DNA from: Symbiodinium natans
Taxonomy: Eukaryota; Sar; Dinophyceae; Suessiales; Symbiodiniaceae
Reading direction: 5' to 3'
Length of the DNA: 64,000 nucleotides
Assembly (NCBI GenBank): GCA_905221605.1
Contig: CAJNDS010001557.1
Location: 548,001 to 612,000, forward strand
Part shown: positions 57,370-64,000 of the stretch, one piece after another
Position numbering within the stretch: the first letter of the stretch is position 1
Layout: the number at the start of each line of letters is the position of its first letter
Translations under genes and position numbers: made by a program
Notes under the pieces: model-generated
What the model was told of the DNA's origin: nothing
Seen by the model: the letters and a program-made list of their open reading frames with translations, nothing else
The model's database searches: none

Positions 57370-57660
57370 GATGCCTCTACGCTGCCGCTCGCTGCTGCCG
57401 ATGTTGCTCTGGGTACCGGGCTGCCGCTCGGCCGTGTGATGTCAAGGTTTAGGGTTTCGGGTTTAGGGGGGCGGTGGTTGTGTCAAAACTGTTCAACCAA
57501 GGCTTATGAGGGTGTCTTGCGTGCAAGGTTCCAGGGTAACACGCCGCGCAGAAGCTGGGATCCTCCCTTCAGGCTACTTGGTGCTCACGCTACCGCTTCC
57601 AGAAGACATCGCAGACAGGACAACCTCCAACAGGCTGCTTGGGTCGGTTGCGGGCTTCGG
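57370..57660 (+). CDS. Two exons, each ending at GTTTAGGG
   Basis: Exon 57370-57446: acceptor GATTACAG|, 25 codons (DASTLPLAAADVALG...), donor TCAAG|GTTTAGGG, phase 2. Intron 57447-57527 (81 nt) starts with telomere-like units and ends GTGCAAG|. Exon 57528-57660 ends TTCGG|GTTTAGGG. Two frames of the second exon are open. Phase favours the one reading FQGNTPRRSWDPP; composition favours the other (LPSGYLVLTLPLPE). Unknown function. Confidence 0.45.
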
Positions 57661-58455
57661 GTTTAGGGTTTAGGGTTTAGGGTTTAGGCTTCGAGGGTTT
57701 CAAGGTTTTGGAGGGAGGGTTTTTTGGGTTTCCTGGCGGGAAGGGGCCCCTGTCGGTTCCACGGCCTCAAGGCCCAAAAGCCCTGAATGATGTGAGCTTG
57801 TGGCTGCCGCAGAGCGGGTGGACCCCACAAGACAAAAGCAACAAAGAAAAGAATCCCCGGCAGCAACTCCAAATTCGAACTTGAGAGCTTGTTAAGGAGC
57901 TGAATATCAAGTTCCCGCAGGTACATATCCCTAAACCCTAAACCCTAAACCCTAAACCCGAAACCCTAAACCCTAAACCCTAAGCCTTAAACCCTAAACC
58001 CTAAACCCTGAACTCGAGACCCTAAACCCTAAACCCTAAACTCTAAACCCTAAACCCTAAACCCTAAACCCTATTCGGGTTTGTTGTTTATCAGCCCGGC
58101 GAAGCTCTGCATAAACCTTGTAGAAGCCCGATAGCGCCCCCTTTGACGTCCCCGGATGTTAACCCTACACAAAGTTCAGTGGATTCCTGAACTTCTTTGT
58201 GGCCCTAAGCCCTGAACCCTAAACCCTAAACCCTAAACCCTAAACCCCAAACCCTCAACCCTCAACCCTAAACCCTAAACCCTGAACCCTGAGAAACCCT
58301 GAACCCTGCAACCCGAAAGCCTTGACTTCCAAACCTCTCAGCCTCGACCCCTGCACCCCTAAACCCTAAACCTCCTGAACTACTTAAATCGCTGAAGGGG
58401 GCTTAGGGCTTAGGATTTAGGGTGTAGGGTTTAGGGTTTAGGGTTTAGGGTTTAG

Positions 58456-60205
58456 GGGGTGTCGGGAGAGATCCGGCAGTTTCTGAATGGTGAAGGGTTC
58501 AGGGCTACGGGTGGCTTTGGGCCTTGCTTGGCTGACCATGTACCCCTAAACCCTAAACCCTAGGCCGTAAACCTTAAACCCTAAAACCCTAAACCCTAAC
58601 CCTAAACCCTAAACCCTAAACCCTAAACCCCAAACCCTAAACCCTTAAACCCTCTGAGCAGGCTCACCTGCGCGCTTTCGCTGCTGATTCAAAGCTTGAT
58701 AGTCGGGGACCTCAGGTGTTCCAACACCCTCCGAACTTCCGCACCAAAGGTTCCCTTAAACCCGCGGTTTAGGTATGAGGTAGGGTTTCGGGTCTAGGGA
58801 TTCGGGCCCTAAGCCACAGAACCCGAAACAAAACCCTAAAGCCCCGTGAGCCCTGAGCCCTTCATCTTTAGAAGGGGGGGGTGGGGGAACGCTAAACCCT
58901 AAACCCTAAACCCTAAACCCTAAACCCTAAACCCTAAACCCTAAACCCTAAACCCAAAAACCCTAAACCCTAAACCGTACGCTGTTCGTTTTGGTGCATG
59001 CCGCCCGAGGACAGGAGATCGTGGGGAGCGCAAGTCCCTGCACCTCAAACACCCCCCAAAACCCCCCAAACCCAACACTCCTAAACCCTAAACACCCCTA
59101 AAACCCCTAAACCCTAAACTCCTAGACCCTAGACACCCCTAGAACCCCTAAACCCTAAACTCCTAAACCCTAAACATCCCCTAACAACTAAACCCTTTTT
59201 GTCATCAGAGGCCCTGGCGGCCAAGAGCCACGTAGAGCCACGTGGCTATCAAGAAGGGTATGGCCCGGCTTTTTTTCGTTCTTGGAGCGGGGTAAGCTGT
59301 AGGGTGCCCTGGTGTTTAGGGTTTAGGGTTTGTACCCTGGGTTTGAGGGTTGAGAGTTTAAGGGGGTGATTTGGGTTTTAGGGTTTAAGGGCGTACGTTT
59401 GGGGTTTAGAGTTTAAGGGCCTGCCCTGGGGTTTCACAATAATAGTACAGGGTTCAGGGTTTAGGGGGTGCTCTGGGGTTTAGGGTTTCGGGTCTTTGCG
59501 GAGATTCTTCTGAAAGGACGCAGCAGTCTGCACGGGCGCTTGTCGATGGCGAGTTGCTATACGCCTCCCTAAACCCCAAACCCTAAACCCAAAACCCTGA
59601 ACCCTGAACCCTAAACCCTATCCAGAACATACTCATTTTCAATGAAACCGGCCAGCCCCCATCCCTGAACCCAAGGTTTAGGGTTTAGGGTTTAGGGCTT
59701 GGGTTTAGGGTTTAGGGTTTAGGGTTTAGGGTTTAGGGTTTAGGGTCTAGGGTTTAGGGTTTAGGGTTTAGGGTTTAGGGTTTAGGGTTTAGGGTTTAGG
59801 GTTTAGGGTTCAGGGTTTAGGGTTTAGGGTCTTAAGGTTTGTCTAGGGTGGCTTCTTCAGGATGTCCGACCGCGTGAGCTTCGCCAGCAAGATGCAGCAA
59901 AGCAGGGACAGACCCCCCTAAACCCTAAACCCTAAACCCTAAACCCTAAACCCTAAACCCTAAACCCTAAACCCTAAACCCTAAACCCTAAACGCTAAAC
60001 CCTAAACCCTAAACCCTGAACCCTAAACCCTAAACCCTAAACCCTAAACCCTAAACCCTAAAACCCTAAACCCCTAAAACCCTAAACCCTTAACCCTAGA
60101 ATGAACCCCAAGCCCCCCGCAGGAGCTCTTTACGGAGAAGCTCCGGAGGATGCAGGCAGAGCAGCAAGCCGAGCATGGGCCCTTCAGCCGTCAAGGCCGC
60201 TTGGG
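58456..60205 (+). CDS. Chain of seven phase-consistent exons separated by telomere-like introns
   Basis: Exons: 58456-58539, 58662-58749, 59209-59291, 59524-59562, 59626-59675, 59861-59906 and 60123-60205. Introns: GTACCCCTAAA to GAGCAG; GTTCCC to ATCAG; GTAAGC to CGCAG; a 63-nt GC-AG intron made of CCCTAAA variants; GTTTAGGG to TTCAG; GA-AG filled with CCCTAAA; and a final donor TTGGG|GTTTAGGG. All six joins keep frame with no stop over 157 codons and give natural sequence (ELLYNILIFNETG, QQSRELFTEKLRRMQAEQ). The first exon would use TTTAG|GGG as acceptor, so the gene starts further left and continues right. No family recognised; hydrophilic, partly helical. Confidence 0.6.
59676..59830. repeat. 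(TTTAGGG)n array inside an intron
   Basis: Starts at the exon edge at 59675 with no spacer and runs about 21 units. Confidence 0.93.
59917..60098. repeat. (CCCTAAA)n array inside the following intron
   Basis: About 25 units in the opposite orientation to the preceding array, with the 46-nt exon 59861-59906 between the two. Confidence 0.93.
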
Positions 60206-60672
60206 GTTTAGGGTTTAGGGTTTGGGGTTTAGGGTTTAGGGTTTAGGGTTTGGGGTTTAGGGTTTAGGGTTTGGGGTTTGGGGTTTAGGGTTTAGGGTTT
60301 GGGGTTTGGGGTTTAGGGTTTGGGGTTTAGGGTTTAGGGTTTGGGGTTTGGGTTTGTTTAGGGTTTGGGGTTTGGGTTTAGGGTTTGGGGTTTAGGGTTT
60401 TAGGGTTTGGGGGGTTTGGGGTTAAGGGGGGGGTTTTTGGGGTTTGGGGGGTTTGGGGTTTAGGGTTTAGGGTTTGGGTTAGGGTCTAGGTTTGGGGGTT
60501 AGGTTTAGGGTTTAGGGTTTGGGTTTAGGGGTTTAGGGTTTGGGGTTAGGGTTTAGGGTTTGGGGTTTAGGGTTTAGGGTTTAGGGTTTGGGGTTTAGGG
60601 TTTAGGGTTTGGGGTTTAGGGTTTTGGGCTTGGGGTTTTAGGGTTTTGGGCTTGGGGTTTTAGGGCTTAGGG
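60206..60672. repeat. Mixed TTTAGGG/TTTGGGG array
   Basis: Longest telomere-like tract here. TTTGGGG units alternate with TTTAGGG and become irregular toward the right. It begins exactly at the exon border 60205. Confidence 0.93.
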
Positions 60673-61180
60673 TTTTCAGGGTTTTGGCTTGGGGTGTGCT
60701 CGGCAAGCTCAAGCCAGCCAAAGCAATTCACATGTCGAATATGTTCATGCTTTTCTGCATATTCGGACAGCAACTTTTACAGAAGTCAAAGTTTCAGATT
60801 GATGGGGCATTTCTAGGCCGAAGATATTCGGGTCTAGACTCGTATCCGAATGATGCGACATTTTGGAAGTCAAGTTTCAGGTTTCCGTCGCAAAACCGAG
60901 GGGCTTTCCAGGTGTCGCGTCCAAACCCTCCTAAACCGGCCTCAAAACTTCAGGAATAGGGAGATCTCATGTCCGGGATATGGACTTGCAGAGAAAAAGA
61001 GAATTAGTCTAAACTTCACCCCTCTTGTTTCTTGTTTTGGTTCTTGTATTCATTCTTCGAAAATCAGAGAAGTAGAGAATTGATAGACATGCACAGTACG
61101 CAGCCCCCCACATTTGCTTGTCGAATATCAGAGGAGCAGAGAATTATACTAAATTCCACGCCTTTGGGATTGTTAGTTTG
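60673..61180. other. Unique A/T-richer block, no gene recognised
   Basis: An open frame at 60684-60959 has no motif. The block has internal similarity: CATGTCGAATATG near 60731, TTGTCGAATATCAGAG near 61118 and a similar GAGAATTAG/TACTAAA piece near 60998 and 61142. Confidence 0.4.
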
Positions 61181-61338
61181 GGGTTTGGGGTTTAGGGTTT
61201 AGGGTTTAGGGTTTGGGGCTGCAGGGTTTTGGGGTTTTAGGGAGAGCGAGCTCGTCGGGTTTAGGGGTTTGTTTTAGGTTCTGCGGCCGGAGTTCACATG
61301 TCGGCCAAGCCTTGAAAACTTGGATCCTAAACCGGCAA

Positions 61339-61363
61339 CCCCCCCCCCCCCCCCCCCCCCCCC
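61339..61363. repeat. Poly(C), 25 nt
   Basis: Uninterrupted C-run followed by a CCCTAAA/CCCTAAG tract to 61540. Confidence 0.95.
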
Positions 61364-61596
61364 AAACCCTAAGCCCTAAACCCTAAACCCGCAACCCTAA
61401 GCCCGAAACCCTAAACCCTAAACCCTAAGCCCTAAGCCCTAAGCCCTAAGCCCTAAGCCCTAAGCCCTAAACCCTAAACCCTAAACCCGAAACCCTAAAC
61501 CCTAAACCCTAAAGCCCTAAGCCCTAAACCCAAAACCTCCAGCCCACCTGAGCCTTGAGGCAGTGAGGAGAACGATCGCTGCTGGGTTGGACGGAT

Positions 61597-61767
61597 ATGT
61601 ATATGTATATATATATATATGTATATGTATATGTATGTATATATATATATATATCTGTGTCTCTGTGTGTCTCTCTGTGTCTCTCTCTCTCTCTCTCTGT
61701 GGGTGTAAAAACTCTTGACCCTGAACCAGAAACCCTGAAATAAAAACATATATACATATATATATAG
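61597..61767. repeat. TATG/TA/CT microsatellites
   Basis: TATATG and TA units, then TCTCTGTG and (TC)n to about 61701, and a second TATA run at 61746-61767. Confidence 0.9.
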
Positions 61768-61989
61768 AGCGAATCGGGAATATACGCTCCGATCAGGGCG
61801 CGGCCGGGGTAACGTTGATTTAGTTCAACCCTCATCGAGGGATTCGGCCGTCCCCTCGGTTTAGGTTTTAAGGTTTTTAGGGTTTAGGGTTTAGGGTTCA
61901 GGGTTTAGGGTTTGAAGCCTATAAACCCCAAGCCCGAATGCCTGGTTTAGGGTTCTGAAGAAATTTGCTCCCGGGGACCTCTTTTGCAA

Positions 61990-62649
61990 CGGGTTGGGGT
62001 TGAGGGTTCCTCCTTCTATCGGCTATCGGAGCCTCAATAGTTGCCCATCTTCTCCAAACATAGTCCCTCCTCTACCCAGAATCCCCCTAATAAGGACGGC
62101 CCCCTGTGTGAGACCCTTCGGCCTTGAGTGCTTCTGAACTCTAAGGAGAAAGGGTCTTGCGCAGCCTCTCGGCGTCAGCCAAAGCCCCCGGCTTGGGAGA
62201 AACCCCGTCCAAAGCCCGTGCAAAGCTTCCCCTTGTTCTGCAGAAGCCACTCTGCCCCTAGCCTGAGTCTGCGTGGCCTGTGCAGTGTTCGAGGACAGAC
62301 CCGGCCTAAGGTCGAAAGCCCTGAAACACCCTAAACCCAAAACCCTAAACCCTTAAACCCTTAAACCCTAAACCCTAAGCCCTAAGCCCTAAGCCCCGGA
62401 GCCCTCAAGCCTCCCAAAACCCCCGCAACCCCGCAAAGCACCGCGAGTCGTAAACCTGATCAGCGTCGCCCCTGCAGAGCCGATCGGCCCTCAGCCCTCA
62501 ACGCCTTAAAGCCTCTGCTCCCCGAAAGCCCTCCTAAACCCGAAACCCGAAACCCTAAACCCTAAACCCTAAACCCCGAAAGAAGCGCCAGACTCTCGAA
62601 GCCCTGAACTCCGATTTCCCCCTAGCCCCAAAGCCGAAATTGCCCCCAG
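61990..62649. other. No certain gene
   Basis: 62023-62340 is open on minus with ordinary composition (possible exon), and shorter plus frames overlap it. The choice cannot be made from sequence alone. CCCTAAA/CCCTAAG tracts lie at 62330-62400 and 62535-62575. Confidence 0.35.
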
Positions 62650-62688
62650 GCAACGGCTCGGATGTCGCTGCTTGCACGCAGCTGAAGG
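62650..62688 (+). CDS. Very short exon ending G|GTTTAGGG
   Basis: Acceptor TTGCCCCCAG|, 12 codons (NGSDVAACTQLK), donor AAG G|GTTTAGGG. Phase 1 to 1. Short enough to be chance, but it has the same architecture as its neighbours. Confidence 0.35.
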
Positions 62689-62865
62689 GTTTAGGGTTTA
62701 GGGTTTAGGGTTTCAAGGTTCTGTGGGTCTTGGGGTGCAGGGTAGAGGGTTTCAATGCCATGAAGATGTAGATTTTGCTGCTCCGGGGTTTGGAGGCTCT
62801 CGAGCCCCTAAGCCCCTTGTGGCCCCCCTGCGCGGAGCCCTAAATAGGACTCTCACACCCTCCCA

Positions 62866-63141
62866 AGCCCCAAACCCCAAACCCCAAACCCAAGAACCCC
62901 AAACCCCAAACCCCAAACGCCAAACCCCAAACCCCAAACCCCAAACCCCAAACCCCAAACCCTAAACCCCAAACCCTAAACCCTAAACCCCAAACCCTAA
63001 ACCCTAAACCCTAAACCCCAAACCCTAAACCCTAAACCCCAAACCCTAAACCCTAAACCCTAAACCCCAACCCCCAAACCCCAAACCCTAAGCCCTAAAC
63101 CCCAAACCCTAAACCCTAAACCCTAAACCCCAAACCCCATG
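62866..63141. repeat. CCCCAAA/CCCTAAA array
   Basis: About 38 heptamers; the left half is mostly CCCCAAA, the right half mixed. It runs to within four bases of the exon at 63145. Confidence 0.93.
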
Positions 63142-63144
63142 CAG

Positions 63145-63894
63145 GGAATGGACTCTGGTGGGTTGAGCTCCGGCTGCCCAAGCAGCACTGCCTTCAACAT
63201 GAACTTCATCTCAAGCCAGATGCAGCAGATGGCTGCTTCGGCTGCGCTGTTTAGGGTTTAGGGTTTAGGGCTAGGGCTTAGGGTTTAGGGTTTAGGGTTT
63301 AGGGTTTAGGGTTTAGGGCTTAGGGTTTAGGGCTTAGGGCTTCGTGCTCAGGGTTTAGGGTTTAGGGTTTAGGGTTTAGGGGGATTGAATTTGCTTGGTT
63401 GGGGGCTTCAGGAGGTTGGATTGATGCCAAGGCTTTGGGGTTTGGGGTTCAGGGCTCCGGGTTCCTTTCAGGTTTCGAGAGTGCCCGACTCCATCCACTG
63501 GATGGCACCCGGTTTAGGGTTTAGGGTTTAGGGTTTGGGGTTCCGGGTTCAGGGTTCAGGGTTTAGGGTTTGGGGTTGCCCAAAAACCCCACCAACCACA
63601 AAGGCCCTGTAAGCAGTCAGCCCCGCGAACCCTAAACCCTAACCCCTAACCCCTAAACCCCTAACCCTCAATCCCCAAACCCTAAACCCCAAAACCCAAA
63701 CCCTAACCCCTAACCCCTAACCCCGAACCCCGAACCCCTAAACCCTAAACCCTAAACCCTAAACCCTAAACCCTAAACCCTAAACCCTAAACCCTAAACC
63801 CTAAACCCTAAACCCGAAGCCCGAAACCCGAAACCCCCCAATGAGGAGGTAGCTCCCTTGGATGAGAAGATGGCCCGCATCGTTGAGCCGCGCG
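63145..63894 (+). CDS. Three phase-consistent exons in telomere-like repeats
   Basis: Exons: 63145-63248 (after CATGCAG|; GMDSGGLSSG... to ...QQMAASAAL; donor CT|GTTTAGGG), 63472-63511 (after CCTTTCAG|; FRECPTPSTGWHP; donor CCG|GTTTAGGG) and 63846-63894 (after AATGAG|; EVAPLDEKMARIVEPR; donor CGCG|GTTTTTT). Phases 0-2, 2-0 and 0-1 agree. It may continue the gene of 58456-60205. Ser/Gln/Met-rich, unknown function. Confidence 0.5.
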
Positions 63895-64000
63895 GTTTTT
63901 TCCCAGAGGGGTCCAGGGGGCCTTTCGGTTGAGGGCCTATGTTCGTTTCGGGTTGAGGGTTGAGGGTTGAGGGTTTAGGGTTCAGGGTTTCGGGTTTGGG

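Larger units (their letters stand above)
36730..63999. repeat. Domain saturated with interstitial telomere-like TTTAGGG/CCCTAAA tracts
   Basis: Dozens of tracts of 3-40 heptamers, in both orientations, are separated by unique segments mostly 50-500 bp long. Variants include CCCGAAA, CCCCAAA/TTTGGGG, CCCTGAA and CCCTAAG. Orientation switches many times and unique sequence continues on both sides, so this is not a chromosome end. The heptamer is the telomere repeat of dinoflagellates and plants. Many tracts lie inside introns of plus-strand genes. Confidence 0.95.

Noticed and set aside
36730-63999. True chromosome end (telomere)
   Set aside because: Tracts are short, change orientation repeatedly, are full of variants and are separated by unique coding-like sequence up to both sides of the region.
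36730-63999. CRISPR-like repeat-spacer array
   Set aside because: Repeat tracts vary in length and orientation, spacers range from tens to hundreds of bases, and there are no cas genes. The organism is eukaryotic.

Overview
The window looks like nuclear DNA of a dinoflagellate, most likely a Symbiodiniaceae-type alga. The basis is TTTAGGG/CCCTAAA repeats (the dinoflagellate and plant telomere type), a 13-nt match to the 3' end of the dinoflagellate spliced leader at 35273-35285, GC-AG and GA-AG introns, dinoflagellate-style Copia and LINE elements, and a multi-exon gene for a TIR-like multipass membrane protein. There are no bacterial operons, rRNA genes or CRISPR arrays. The taxonomic call is an inference from these features.

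Layout, left half (1-36 kb). A Copia LTR retrotransposon (988-23335) sits in a 5-bp target duplication, CAATG (983-987 and 23336-23340). Its two LTRs are both 401 bp and I see only two differences between them. Its 3' LTR is split after 17 bp by a 12.9-kb nested insertion (10054-22937). The insertion is a head-to-tail row of four non-LTR units. Every junction, including both outer edges, carries the same 14-mer GAAAGTTCCTGTCT (five copies). Unit B (12188-20520) is autonomous, with a zinc-finger ORF1, an endonuclease/reverse transcriptase/RNase H ORF2, and a third ORF with kinase-like landmarks. Units A and C are nearly identical 2.1-kb noncoding relatives, and unit D is a 267-bp deletion derivative. 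A small palindromic motif, GCCTCGC-N-GCTGAGGG, is scattered through these units both outside and, in frame, inside their ORFs. The Copia polyprotein also contains a second 464-codon frame that looks like the better protein in that stretch. Beyond the Copia element, 23.6-30.4 kb holds tightly packed, partly broken ORFs of unknown family, followed by local repeats, a minus-strand oxygenase-like relic and the spliced-leader relic.

Layout, right half (36.7-64 kb). This half is dominated by dozens of interstitial TTTAGGG/CCCTAAA tracts in both orientations, so it is not a chromosome end. Conventional ORF reading finds almost nothing here. Read as introns and exons, however, the short unique segments between tracts form good, mostly plus-strand coding exons of 40-200 nt. 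Sixteen of them stop exactly where G|GTTTAGGG (or GTTTGGG) begins, so the telomere-like repeat itself supplies the GT donor. One gene (37919-40736, six exons, 611 codons) can be read from ATG to stop with all phases consistent, including a 48-nt intron made only of telomere-like repeat. A second chain of seven exons (58456-60205) keeps phase through six junctions. I consider these telomere-repeat introns the most interesting and possibly undescribed feature of the window. Exon borders were set by eye, without transcript data.
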